Assembly (NCBI GenBank): GCA_023053545.1 | Contig: JAKZAN010000005.1 | Coordinates: 7,626,001 to 7,690,000 of the forward strand | Direction: 5' to 3' | Source of the DNA: Lepidurus packardi | Lineage: Eukaryota; Arthropoda; Branchiopoda; Notostraca; Triopsidae | Length of the DNA stretch: 64,000 nt | In this document: piece by piece, positions 23,124-35,969 of the stretch | Layout: each line of letters opens with the position of its first letter | Position numbering within the stretch: the first letter of the stretch is position 1 | The notes under the pieces: model-generated | Database searches by the model: none | Seen by the model: only the letters and a program-made list of their open reading frames with translations | Told to the model about the DNA's origin: nothing | Position numbers and translations under genes: made by a program

Positions 23124-24469
23124 TCTGACTAATTTGCAGAATCTTGACAACAAGGAAACCAGCATCCTGCTTCCTTCCGTCAGGATGCTCTTCTTAATGA
23201 ACCAGTCTCTCCTTATCCCCGTCCTATTGCCGGGCGGATGCTCTGCACTGCAAGAAAAAATAAAAGAACACCTTCAATTAGTCCGGGTTTGACCACAAGG
23301 CAAAAAAAAAATAAGGCATTTCATCCCGAGAAAACTTTTTGCGATTTTGTAACAAGCAATGACATTTACGAGCTTTTTTATAAATTTTTTTCTTTGTTTT
23401 TGTTTTTTACGGACTGGATATTTTTGGCTAGATGAATGTGAATGTGTCCGTCCATGTCCATCTTAGGAACTCCAGGTATCTTGTGATCTTCCGCTTCAAA
23501 CAGCATGTTCGAAATATTAACAAAAAATCTGACCGGGGCCAAAACGCGGACAGAAATCCTTTTGACGCAAATGGGAAAGTTACATTTTCCACCAGTCCAA
23601 ACGAGTTAAAGAGACCTTTCTTCCCCCTCTTTTACTCAGAAGAACTTAACCAGATTAAACTGAAAAAAAAGTCTTTGCAGATTGACAGCTTTAGAGGAAA
23701 ACATGGGTGGTCTTTGCTCCTCTTTCGTTTTTTTTTAGGGGGGCTGTGATACCCTACTTACTCTTGCGTTGCTCTTGGGTTTGGCTACTGATTTGTTCTT
23801 TTTTCTTTTAAATAGGTGTGTCGCAGCGTTATATGTGGCCAAATTTATCGGCAAGGTGTGAAAATATGATTTTTTACCCCCCCCCCTAAAAAAATGAAAG
23901 AAAGAATATGGGAATCGAATGCAATGCTTTACTGATACCATAGGCTGTGTTAGTATGTTGGGGGGCGAGGGGGACGGCAAACCTTTTGATCATTTTGTGA
24001 TTCGACTCGGCGATATCATTCCTTTCCTTTGGGCCAAGAGGCCTATCGTGCACAACAATAACATGACATTGGGTTTGAACCTTCTCTTTGGTTGATCCTT
24101 TCTAGTTCTATCACTATCATTCGCACTAACATATGACGGAGAGAATTTAATACTTGTACATAAGGCAAAAAGGAGGCCCATCTGGCAAAGCCTTGTTGTA
24201 AAGATGGAGGTAACCCCCCATTCCCATTTCCCCGGGTTTCTTTTACAATTGGCAGTATTTCGAGCCGTATGTGCGGCCTTTTATGCCTTACCGTTGCTAT
24301 TACCACCGCCTTGTAACTTATTTGCCTCTCCTCCATTTCTTTCACCCCTCAAAGAGCCATAAAAGTCTCGTGAGGCGACCAACCACACGGAAATCTTAAA
24401 TCATGAAGCAAATTCTGGAGCTTTCGGGCTTTCCTTGCTGACTTTGTACTTTGTCCGTACCATAATTCT

Positions 24470-25130
24470 TCACATGAAGCTATTGGTACCTCCGCGTCGA
24501 CTCACGGCGTTACTGTTCCCTCCAAAGTGTAACGATAAATATTTCTCATATAATCAATGAACCGAACCTTACCTAGCCTAACCTAATACAACCTAACCAA
24601 CAGTAACACTCAAAGCACATGAAGCTATTGAGTTGCAATTTAGAGCGATCTTTGGAGGGAAATTGGTACCTCCGCGTCGCCTCGTGGCGCTGTTGTTCCT
24701 CTCCAAAGTGCAACTCACTAGCTTCATGTTTTTTCAGTGCTACTATTGGTTAGGAGGCTAAGCAAAGTTAGAATAGGTTAGGTTAGGCTCAGGTATTTTC
24801 TGAGAATCATTTTTCGTTGTACTTTGAGGGGAAACAGCAGCGCCAAGAGCGACGGAGGTACCAATTCCCCTCCAAAGTACAAGTCACTAGCTTCAAAATT
24901 TGTTAGTGTTACTATTGATTAGGTTAGGCTAGGCTACGTTAGATTCAGGAATTTTCTGAAGCATTTTTCGTTGCACTTTTGGACGGGACCAGCAACGCCA
25001 CTAGTCGAAACCGTGGTACCAATTTCCCTCCAAAATGCAACTCAATAGCTTCGTGTTCCTTTAGTGCTACTATTAGTTAGGTTGGCCTAGGTTAGTTAGG
25101 TTAGGCTAGGTTATGTTAGTAAACAGCCAT
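24470..25130. repeat. cluster of about 190 bp units in both orientations
   Basis: Four diverged units each contain GGTACC beside a CCGCGTCG-like block, a CCTCCAAAGTGCAACTC block and AGCTTCATG. Units at about 24485 and 24665 are in one orientation; those at about 24850 and 25015 show the inverse (CGACGGAGGTACC). Between them run GTTAGGTTAGGCTAGGTT-type tracts. No coding capacity. Confidence 0.75.
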
Positions 25131-26693
25131 AGGAATAATAAACATGGACCCCTTGATCGACTTCGTTTTGGTGCGCTAGGGAGGAAATCAATTCTTAAAT
25201 TGCCTAACATGGCATGATATCAACAATGAATTCTTTTCGAGACATTCTTCGTTGGTTAACTTACGTCGTCTTTCTATTAAGAGCAGGATAAGATATCCTG
25301 TTGTGAAAAGCGAAAAAAGGTCTTGCAACAGAAAATAAAACTACAGTTCATGGAGTTTAATTGCTGGTTTGCTGAAGCCAAGCACACCCACCCACGTGCT
25401 GCAAGTCACGTTTATCCCTTGTTTTTGTATCTCGTACGAAAATACCACTGAACACGCACACTCCTTGCATGAATGTCACTACAATCCGGTTTGGTAACTC
25501 TTCTTATCCTTATCGCAGCTTAATGAAATGAACAGATTCACTTGTTAATTCAGCAACAAAATAAAACATTCGACTGCACACGCCACAGAGATTGTGCGGG
25601 GACGGTCAGGACTTGTAGAAACGGTCATTGCTCAACGAACACTAAACTATTGAGCCCGGACTGTCCTCCTGGTCATTCTAAAATTGGGTGGGTCACCGAA
25701 GGTCATCTGTGGGGCTTATCGGCTTCCCTTGTTGGAACTTCTTAAATGCGGAGAAAGAAGGCTAAGAAAGAATGAGCAAGCTTGTACCGATGGCCTTTGA
25801 CGAAAGATTCCGGTCACCGGTTCAAGTTTTACGGCACAGGCAGAAAAGGGCCTGGAAGAAGGGATTTTCATTTAACTCCTCAGCAACACGTTTCTGCCAC
25901 CCACAGATTGTCCTGTCAACTCTGCCTCTCTGTTTTCCTTTAGTTGTATCCTCCATTACAACTGTAGCCAACACGAAGAGGAAAGAGTGTTGGTCATTTG
26001 GTGAGTCGCGCACAATTTTCAGCCCGCGATGCGTAGTAGGTACCACTATTTTTTGGACATTCCACCTTGGCTATGTATGGCATCTCCCCGGAATCCAGCC
26101 TTTTTTCTCTTATGCATGCTGAACGACGAACCCCAAGTCTTGCCCCAAGTCTATCCCATCCTTTCTGGTTCTCCAAACCGATGCGTGTGTTTAAATCGGT
26201 TCAATGCCCTTTGGCTCATTCAGAAAGTTTGCCTGTCGGCACATCCACACATAAAAGTACTTGCGCAAGGTCAGTTTTTTCGGGCCCAAGGAATCCTTCC
26301 GTATAATATTAACTGCGCTCACGGTTGGAGAGAAGTTTGAATAAACACAGTTCAATTTAGCATCCCGAACTGCTCCGCTTAGCAAATGGAAGTTGCCGCG
26401 GTCTTCGAACTTTGACAAAGTAAGAAACCTACGTTTGTATTTGTGTTTCCGAACATGCTTATCTGACGCATTCATCCGAAGCACAACATGCAGGTTCTTG
26501 ACCCAGGTCTGTCATTCTATTTAGCTTCCGATTGAGTATATGATTGTGGCAAATGCCAGTCCAACACTTAAAAGCAATCTTTCCTCCCTGACTTTTAGAT
26601 TCTTAAAATAAGATACAATTAAAAAACAGAGAGTTTAGGTTCAAAAGTTACGTTGTAATCCAAAATTCTTCGGCTGAATCTACTTCCTATATG

Positions 26694-26820
26694 AGATGCA
26701 ATATCTGGCAATATTTTTGGCACTCAGTGTGTCAAACAGGTAGATACTTAAACACTGTGTACATCGTGTACGCACACTGAGTGCCAAAGATATTGCACCA
26801 GAGCAGCCAGTGGAACGCGC
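26694..26820. mobile_element. short palindromic MITE, family G (copy 1)
   Basis: GGCAATATTTTTGGCACTCAGTGTGTC is mirrored by ACACTGAGTGCCAAAGATATTGC. The right end CAGCCAGTGGAACGCGC matches the right end of the copy at 27384-27495. The left end appears truncated. Confidence 0.7.
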
Positions 26821-27383
26821 TATTAGATTTCCTATGATATAAAGAGTTTTTCCCCTATTTCGGATTTGCACCATCTCAAAAGTACTGCCTATCAGTGAAA
26901 GCAAAAGTTTCCATGGTTAAGATGGTATGGTTCTTCTGAAATGGCGAAGTCACTGTATCTATTAGGACCTTGCAGTATTTACGTTATGTTAAATGGGGCT
27001 TGCAGCGTTTCTTCTGGTAGTAGCGGCTTGGCGAAAGACAGCTTCAAGTGCTCCGAAAGCCTACAGTGTTGAATATAACGCGGTAGCTGCTGGCTTCCCC
27101 AACGGCTACAGCAAACCATGTGGAAAAAGAAGACGGAAGAGAACAGCCCTTTTTTTTGCAAACCATCTGCGCAACATATGTTATTTTCACGCACGAAGGT
27201 GTGAGAAGCCCGAACGTGAGCAAGTAAAAGTGTGAAGAAGGAAACGTACGCTATATAGGTTTTGTAATTTACTGAATGTAGTTCTCGCTTTTTAGCTTTG
27301 ACTGCATCTAACCGCCTTTAGTTATTTTTTAAATTACAATACGTCTGCAAAAAGATTCAGGGTAATCGCGTCTGTCTTAAACC

Positions 27384-27495
27384 GCGTTCCATTGGCTGCA
27401 TTGGTGCAATATTTTTGGAACTCAGTGTGTCAAAAATGTATATGCTTACACACGGAGTGTCACAAATATTGCACCAATGCAGCCAGTGGAACCCG
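27384..27495. mobile_element. short palindromic MITE, family G (copy 2)
   Basis: A 112 bp near-perfect hairpin. Left GCGTTCCATTGGCTGCATTG pairs with right CAATGCAGCCAGTGGAACCC; the inner arms GGAACTCAGTGTGTC and ACACGGAGTGTC also pair. Confidence 0.8.
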
Positions 27496-30005
27496 CAATT
27501 TATTTGCAATTAGCCACCAAAGTGACCAAAACTCGTATGTTGGGATTTTTTTAATGCTTGTTGTACTATTATGTGGCTTAACACCCCTCGTCTGTATTGT
27601 CCTAAAAATGAGGCTTATTTGATCAAAAGTGTATTCGTAGACCCGTTCACGAATTGTCGGCATGTAAACTTGGGGTCAGGACGGCCATGACGTCACAGAG
27701 GTCTCATTGTGATGGCTTTAGGCGCTTTATACCATAGTTTTTTACCTGCATTTGGAAGAGTAAACAAAAGCTCTCACGTATAATAGATGACCGATACACC
27801 TGTGACGTCATGATCCCATTATGTACATTTTTGTACTCTTATGTACTGTTATGTACTGTTGCCACCATGGCAAGGCAATTACGAATAAAAACTAGCTTTT
27901 TTGCTTTACTTTTTTACGAACAGAGTTCTTCGTTTATGGTAGATATTGCCCTCCGCTATTGCTGGCCTGGCAAAGGTAAACAGCGCTTCGTTTTACTTCA
28001 ACCTCAACATGGCTTAGCTCTGTTTATGCGCAGAAAGCAAATCAAAGCCAATGTGTGGTTCTTTTATGTCGTCAGCACTAGGGATCGTGGCTTACTTACT
28101 TCTTCCATTTCATCACCACTACGATAGACCCAAAATGCTTTCTTTCTTCTTTTTTTGGGGTGAGAGGTAAGCAAAAGGTATCTACTAAAAACGCGGCTCT
28201 TTTTCTCGCTCTCTTTCTTCAAAAGCTGTTGTTTTCAATAGGGTTCCGTGTCCAACACGCCACCGTCGATTTTCTTTATTCTATGGGCATCGTTTGGGTT
28301 ATCTACCAGGGTTCGACTCCACCAATGGCCAAAATGAGCTCTCACACGGCTTAAGATGAGCTTCTAATACGCACTGTGGTACGTAGTTGACTGTTGATCG
28401 ATAAATATTCCTCTCGACGCCATAAGTTGTGCTCCGTTCGCAGTAATGTGACTCTAACATGGTATTGCACTATGCATGATATATTACGACCAAAGGACAA
28501 CTTATGTAAAGGAGTGGTTCTTGTGTGCAAACAACCAGACAGAGCCAACAATTTGCCACGAATACAAAGAGCATTACTGTTATTATATGTGCTAATGCGC
28601 ATTCTTTCCATGTTTAGCCACACATCTGATCCTAAAAATGGGAGGCAACCTCCACAAAAACTATAATTTTGCATCGTTGGATTGCTCCTTTCAATTAGCT
28701 TACCAACTAATATGCCTTAATGGCTTCGCTTACGGTCTCATTACCACCTGATGCCGAGTCATTTCTTACATTGGCGCTGCAAATATAACTGCATCAAACA
28801 AATGCTTGTTTACGAGGACCAGCGCAAACTCGAACTCGTAGAAAACTCGGTGAGTAAACGTTTGAACTCGGAAGATTAATTACCACTAGAGAAACCATAT
28901 TACTCTTTCGTCTTTTTGTACTTTGTGTTCAAGTCGTCGTCTTAAAGCATCTCACGCCCATTAAATCCTTCAGGTTTGGGTTGGGAGTCTCATTGTTTTA
29001 ATTGCTTTGTTGGTGACGCATTTGCGTAGCGGCGTCAGTGCCTTCCCATTGGCCTACGTCCAGAAACCCCTTTTTCATTGGCAATTAAAGGACAATTTTG
29101 GGACATTTTCTTCCTTCACTATTACAATGTGCGCGTACTACGTGTAGCCTCACACGTTTTATTTATCCTTATTTCTCCTACAACTTGATCTATTTTCAGT
29201 AACGAGAGCTATTTCACCTATTCTAATTTTGACAAATGTCCCAAGGTATCAATTTTCCTTACTTCTTCAATAAAAAAACTATTTCATTTCTTCTAGTGTT
29301 AAAAAACGTCCCAAGATTATTTATTTTCATTATTTCTTCCATAAAAAACAGTACTCTATCCACAAGCTCGGCTAACGGGATTTTCCTGTCGCTGTTATCG
29401 ATAGTGTTACACGGCGCAGTTCGGCGTTTGCTAACACAGCTTCTTCGTCCAGTGATAGGCCTATGCCACCAACCATACGTCTTACCACCCTGAAGAACGT
29501 CCAAGGGTTGGTGAGAAGACCGAAGCTAAATTTTTTTCCTCCCTCTGTTTTCCTTAAGATTCTTAAAGTCTCCTTGCACTGTTCTCTGTATTGGGAACTA
29601 GAGCACAAGTGCATGTGTATACAATATATACAATATACGCAGTAGCTTGAGCCTCTCTCCGGTTGTGATGCTGTGGTGTTCGGGAAGGGGGGAGGGAGAG
29701 CATGGGTCAATCAATACAGACACTCACACACGCGTGACGTCAGAGAAGAAAAGGCGGCAAGCGGCAAAGGAAGGGAGGCGTTTGTGGTGCAAAAAAGCTT
29801 TTTCCTCGACTTAATATTTTTTGGTTGTCTTGAAGATGCACAGCCTACGCGGGCGATTTCACACGTTCACGATTAAGTGATCCAAATGCTACGAATGGTT
29901 TTGTATTTATAATCATTTGATTTTCCATTGCTTCCCCTTGAGCTTGTTGACTGAATGGGGTGCGAAAAACTGACTTATTTTTCTTTTCTTTCTTTTTTGT
30001 AATAG

Positions 30006-30299
30006 AAAAGTCTGCAGTCATTCTGTTCCAGGTTTGTGTAAAGTGTAATGATTCTTATCGCAAAAAGCTTGGTCTTCTCAAGTTAACATGGCCTTTATCA
30101 TTCCGGTTTATATACAACCCGTGGTATCCCCTGTATTCACGGTGACAGTGAAAGAGACGAGAAAAAACGCTTCGCTCTTGAGAATGTCGCCCAGCAAGTT
30201 AAAGGACTAATAGGCTTAGATACAAGCATAGAAACCCAGGACCTTGATCAGATTGTGATGCTGAGGCCCAACCAAAACACCATGTTAACCTTGGTATAG
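30006..30299 (+). CDS. last two exons of an unidentified gene
   Basis: A 26 nt exon (30006-30031, after TTTTTTGTAATAG) joins in phase to 30149-30299 (after GGTGACAG). The terminal exon reads SERDEKKRFALENVAQQV, then KGLIGLDTSIETQDLDQ and ends MLTLV-stop (TAG at 30297). An AATAAA signal follows at about 30371. Composition is that of a conserved soluble protein: charged and helical with few Cys. I do not recognise the family. Upstream exons were not found; the region to about 29.7 kb is short of clear candidates. The alternative is a chance open frame, but the polyA signal and amino-acid composition argue for a real gene end. Confidence 0.45.
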
Positions 30300-33200
30300 G
30301 AATTTGGCCCTTGAAAAAAAGTGTGGGGTACTTTTTAGGCCTGCAACGCAAAAAGCAAGGTTATACCACTGAAATAAAATTCTGAAACAAATTGCGCTGG
30401 TTTATTGGAGGTTTATACCCCTATGTCTGCTCTAAATTCTTAAAGTCAACATCACTTTTGATTTTTTCAAACTGTGAATAAACCACGGATTTTCAAAACC
30501 CCAAAAATATTTTTCAAAGTCCCGAAAAACGAAACAAAAGCAAACGGAAGTAAAGGAATGTACTTTTCGAATCACTCGAATAATTTTTAAAAAATATAAA
30601 AAATTGTAGACAAAAAGTACGTAATGAAAAAATACTGCGCTCGGGTGAACGAAATTGAGGGCCGAAAAAAATTAAGCTTTTGGGTGGCCAACCCTTGTCC
30701 TGTTAGCTTGTGAGCAGCTTCACTGATGTTCTGATCTTCCAAACTGGCTATGCTAATCAAGTTTTTGTGTCCACATTCCATTCTTGAGCATGTGGGTTAA
30801 TTCCTACCTCCACATACGTATACTGCAAGGTGCCAAAGGCTTGAAATGCACCAAAAGCATGCAACCTGATTTACAAGGACAACAAAAGCCACTTTTGTAC
30901 TGTGTTTTTCTTTCCCTGTCTCGTCTCACCTAACTGTTGTTTGGGTAACGCAATAATGTAACTCCTAATAGTTTACTCGCTTGGAAAATAACTGACTCTT
31001 TGTTATTGTCTTTATTATGCATGAGCCTGTACACATGAAAAACGAAAAGCGCGTCAAGAAGAAAAACAGCCCTTTTTACGAAAATAAAATTCCCACGATT
31101 GGCCATGGCATTTTAGCGCGTAACAAATCAGAGCTAGTGCGAAAACATAGATGCCTCGCCCCAAGAAAAAATGAACAGAAACCGCCAAGGAAGACTTGGG
31201 ACGAAACCGTGGCACGACAAAGGGCAAATAATTGAGCTACGCTATCTGGTCCTTGTCTTCATTCATCTTCGATTCTATCCTCTTTTGTCGCTTGCTTGTC
31301 TTGCTTGCCTAAGATTCGTAACACGCTTGCGTCGTCCTTTCTGGCTTTTTCTTGCGCTCTACCCGGAAACTTCAACTCACAACACAAGCTGCTGCTGCGT
31401 TTCTGGTCGATGAGCAAAAATCTCAATCCTTTATTCATCAAAAGTTCTTACACTTTCCCGTACGCTTGCAACCTTCGATCAAATCTTAAATCACAAAAAA
31501 TCGTTTGGTATGTATTGGCATAATCTTTAGTCTTTAGCCTTCTTGAGAATAGACCCTCACTTAAAAGGCACTCCCCCCTTCCATAAAAAGGAACAAAAGC
31601 GACAACTGAAAAAACAAAAACAAGAAATGTTGGAATTCCGTGCTATTTGGGTTTCTTGAGTCCCTTTGCCTTGTGCTAAGGTTGCTGGCTCTGGGAGTAT
31701 AAGAGAATGAGAAAAGAAAAGTAAGGGTTCATCCGCCATTTTAGCTGAAGGAAATGAAGCCGAAGAAGGACTTAAAAAGAGGAGAAAAGGTGGCGTAGTG
31801 GTAAGAAGCTAAAGGGACATCCGCCAGGGTCACAGCTCGGCTCAGCATAAAGACACTTCGGAGAGAGGGGATTAGATTACCCATGGCCAACATCCAGACT
31901 TGGGCATTTTTAGGCCATCTTCTTCTCCTTTCCCAACTTGCGGAACCCACAAGTTAACGTAAAAAGACCTCGCATGACCTTTAAGTGCGCCGTTCGGTGT
32001 TCCTTCTACCCAGCCTATCTACGCCACACCATATGTACACAGCAGGCCTAATGGGAAAAAAAATATTTCCCCCAAAAACCACAGGAAAAGGACTCCCCAT
32101 TTCCAACTTGATCCTTAAGGATGTTAAGGAAGGCATTGAAGCACAACACTTAAACTTACCGTATGTGGATACTTTAAATTCTGAAATGAATGCAGCTTTG
32201 GCTTTTTATCCAATGGTATTGGGGTGACACAACAATGAAGTGGTAACTAAGAGTAATCTGGCAAGTGTTCTTGAAAATAACTCGGCCATGACTTAATCAC
32301 TTACACACAGAAGACATGCATACACTGGGTTCATAAGAACGTTGCCGGAAGAAAAGAAACGACAGAATCCCTTTCGATCTTTTGCTTTTTTATTCGCCAA
32401 ATTCCTTTGAGAGGTACTATATTATTGGCGTCCAGTTTAAGGGGAATTCCCAGCAGGAATTTGGTTTTTGGAGGCTTTCTCTTTTTCTAGGTCTCCAAGA
32501 TAAGACGTTCGAATTCGATGCAATCCACAATCCAGTGAAAAGCGCAAGGGGAAACAAAATAGTTATCCAATGTATATTTTCTGAAAATGGAGTTTCCACG
32601 TACTGTAGTGTACAGTATGCAAGACTGCAATGTTTGATTTTTGGGGAAGAATTGTTTGTGTTTGTTTTCCACCCCCAGAAGGTCAAAGATTTCCCCAGGA
32701 ATTGTGGGGTGACCTGAACAGCAGTGTTGCAGCAATAATATTATTTCTCACGTGTTCCGTACACGTAATCGTAATAAGGTCGAAACACAAATCAGTTTGC
32801 ACTGGAATCGGACCGTGCTTAAAAAGCAGACGCGTAATTCACGTGAACAGGGACCTTAGTAGCTACACATGCGACTGTACCGCATACTCTAAAGTTCTCT
32901 CAACGACTGGCTGCGAAGGAGTCGGAGGCGAGATGACTCGGAGAGACCGTTGCCTCTATGGCCGTAACGCCGGGGCTGTGGCAGCTGGACCGGCTTGCTT
33001 TTGCTTACGCCGTTGCGTGAGGTCTCTCTCCTTCCTGCGGTGCTTCAGGGGTCCCTGGGCTTTGGAGCACCTTAGGAAAATGGAAGTTGGCGGTAGGAGG
33101 GTGCTGGGTGGGAGGAGGGAATAGCTTATTTGGAACGCACGCTACTGGCCCCGGGCTCGATAGCCGCCATTGCTGTTTGCCCTCCCGCCTTTTCTCTCCT

Positions 33201-35572
33201 TCGCGTGTAGGTGAAAACAGGGAGGTTGGGAAAAGGAAGCGAGAATGAAACCCACATGCCCTTAGCTAGCCTAAAGGGATACGGAAATCACCCAGCCCTT
33301 CTCCGCCCGTTTCTCAGCGTAAAAACGCATGGAAAAAAATGCTGCGCTTGCGTAGAGGGCTGTAGTAAAAGGCGTAGTAGTCGTCAGGTGGCGTGCATGC
33401 TTTACGCTCGGCAGAGAGACCGCTCCTTATGAATGAATGTATAATCGTATCATCCTTCCGACGAGGATATGCGACCATAAAAAGTTCTCGCTTGGGAAGC
33501 GGACGATCAGAACGTTATGATAGATACGGGTACGGATTAGAATACATATTCATGCCGGGTAAGGAATTTCACAAAAGCGATGCGACGTTAGCACGTGTAT
33601 ACATACGGATCAGTGTTCTGGATCTCTCAAAGAAGTTCGTATCAGATCCGACCTTTTGTTAGGATTTGATCCATCGGTGTTATACCGTAAAGTGGAAGGG
33701 ATCAGATCGATTTTTCGTCAAATTTATCGATGATATCAGGCTATCTAGTTGCCACAACTAAATTTTATTTTGTTAATTTTTATTCGAAGTTTATTTTGAT
33801 TATTGGTTGCCATAAAATGATCTGATCTTTGGTAAGATCGAGTCGGTTTGGGACCTCTTTAGATCCGGATCTAGATTTTTTGAAGTTTTGCAGCATTCGT
33901 TCGGATCGGATCGGCAGTCTGCGTAATAAGGAGACATTTATAGCGTTTTGAAGCTTTTGTGTTGTTTTGGGGAGTTTAGAATGTTTGGGACTGAAGTTAG
34001 TTGCATTAGTTTGGGTAGGGAGTATGAGCAGCAGCAAGATGCATGAGATGGTAAACAGATGCTTGCATGTTTGGACTAATGAAGAGTCGTCAAAAACTCG
34101 TTAGGGATGAAGGTATATGGGCTTGGGTCGAGTTTAAAATCTGGAACAAAAGGTTTGGAAAAAGAGAATAGGGGCTGTTTTTGGTAACATTTTAAGGGGC
34201 TAGCTGGAAATGGTAACTTTAGAGTAACGGATAGGGTAGCATGAACTTTCGGTCACTTAATTAGCGTGATACACCATATGTGATATACCATGTGTGATGT
34301 GTTGGGAATTGATGGCAGCTGAACCGTTTCACATCTTTTGAAACTGTTGAACAACACTTTATAATCTATGCGCCTTTCCAGCACTTAAAGGAAAAAAGCC
34401 TGTTTGAAAAACCAGGTGTACTTTAAAAAAGAAATGTGCAGCTAGAGAAGATTTCCAGTTTTACCTCATATGGACGTAGGTATATCTGGGGAGGGAGGCT
34501 CCTAGCCCAGCAAAGACCAACTTTCCCAACAATTCCTTACCATGAAGAACCTCACATGTCATCACTTGGGAAATTTAGGGCGTTTGTTGAGCCTAAAATA
34601 AGACAAATGATGTAGAGGGGAAAAAAGTCGAGTTTGAAGGGAGGCTCGAGGTGTGAAAAGAACCATGTGGGAACAAAAAAGCTTTTTATTTATATGAAGT
34701 GACGTAAATGTGCAAGTTTGCAATGCTTTGGCACGCTCTTGGATCTTTTTTTCGTGTGTGGTTATGCCGGGCTTCCCCCCTTTCGACAACGCCCTTTCTT
34801 TTTAATGATTTTTCTAATTTCTTTTTCTTTCAAGGTAGGCGAGTTTTAAAGGCGACAAAAATGGTCTTGCAGTATTTTTGCAGGCCTGCGATCGTGCTAG
34901 TAACCAGCTGCTGAGCGTTAGGCCTGAGCGTTAGATAAGGGAGGGATATCTTAATGACAAAGAAACCAATCGGCACGGCAGACGCCTCATTACAAGGTGT
35001 TAGAGCGTTGCAGAAAACGGGGAAGAATTCGAGGCGGTTGCGTTAGGTCGTTTATGTCGTCGTCAGAAATTGGACCAAAAGTTGTTGGTACTTTCCAGCA
35101 GGCTCCTAGCTGTGAAAGGTAACAGCAAAAGCACCCTCCATGCCTCGAGAGTCAAGAGGAAGCCGTTAAAATGTCGTGAACTTTGGGCCATCAGAAACAC
35201 GAGAACCTGACATCCGCATTATCACTTTTTCTTCTAGTATCTTTTTGTCTCCTCTTCAATTTCTTTTGCTTTTTACCCACACCCCGATCTCGGATTAAGT
35301 ATAAAACTATACATGTCGCTGTTCGCTTGTGTATATATGGGATATAAAGAGGCCGATGTCTTTCATTGTTACTTTCCCCCCTTTCAATGACGCTTGCCAG
35401 ATGCCAGATGCTGACTTGCGTAGAAAAATTGTGCTATTCCCTTTAATGCGATGTAATACACCTGCCAGTACTACTACGAATGACGCTTAGTATTCATAAC
35501 TTTTAACTTTTATAACAAAAACCAACATTTGCCTAATTCGATAGTCTGAATGTCAAATTTCCACCTGTTAAA
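30300..35572. other. intergenic, nothing recognised except GATC-rich block
   Basis: Open frames here (for example 31017, 32382 and 32630 on plus) show no domain and overlap equally long frames on the other strand. 32.9-33.2 kb is locally GC-richer. 33505-33920 is dense in GATC. Confidence 0.45.
30372..30377 (+). terminator. putative polyadenylation signal AATAAA
   Basis: AATAAA (in GAAATAAAATTC) about 73 nt after the TAG stop of the exon ending at 30299. Position is approximate within 2 nt. Confidence 0.4.
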
Positions 35573-35969
35573 GCCACGGTGTACTGCAAGTAGTTGATCA
35601 TTTTTTGTCAAAAGATGAAACTGATGTCGTACCATTTCTCATTGTATTTTCAGAAATTTTAAACAAGAAATGAAAAGAAACAGAAAGATGAGATAGTTGA
35701 AATTTTTCAAAAAATATCTTACAAACAAAATCTACTTTGCCTGCTGCTTAAGATTTCAATAAATAATGTATTTAAAATTTTCACTGTTTGAACACCATGG
35801 AAAAGATTAGTGAAACCGATATTAAAAAAGGAAACCATCAGGTAAAGTAGACTTATATATTCCATCCCTCACAGTCACAATACAAATTAATTATATTGCA
35901 CGGAGAATGGGAAATTCGAATCAAAATTTGCCATGCTGTAGCACCATAAGGAGTTCTAATACACCGTGG
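35573..35969. mobile_element. palindromic MITE, family A (copy 2, inverted)
   Basis: Begins GCCACGGTGTACTGCAAG and ends ACACCGTGG. Its sequence is the reverse complement of 192-588 over most of its length, with the TTTTGTCAAAAGATG block near the left end. Confidence 0.75.

Larger units (their letters stand above)
23124..30005. other. intergenic, repeat-rich, no complete gene recognised
   Basis: Holds the GGTACC-type repeat cluster (24470-25130) and two copies of a short palindromic element (26694-26820, 27384-27495). Short open frames with a hydrophobic start (26993) or Cys spacing (25542) are noted among the findings only. Upstream exons of the gene that ends at 30299 may lie here but were not identified. 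Confidence 0.5.

Noticed and set aside
24470-25130. TTAGG-like tracts as a telomere or interstitial telomere
   Set aside because: Tracts are short, degenerate and embedded in interspersed repeat units; not a tandem array.
25822-26176. Minus-strand frames that might be a degraded reverse transcriptase tail
   Set aside because: Two different frames, no catalytic motif seen, similarity too vague to call.
28305-28330. GGGTTCGACTCC, resembling a tRNA B box
   Set aside because: No A box at the right distance and no stems; chance match.
32630-33124. 164-codon plus frame in a GC-richer segment
   Set aside because: Low-complexity Arg/Cys/Gly composition, other frames also open, no splice or domain support.
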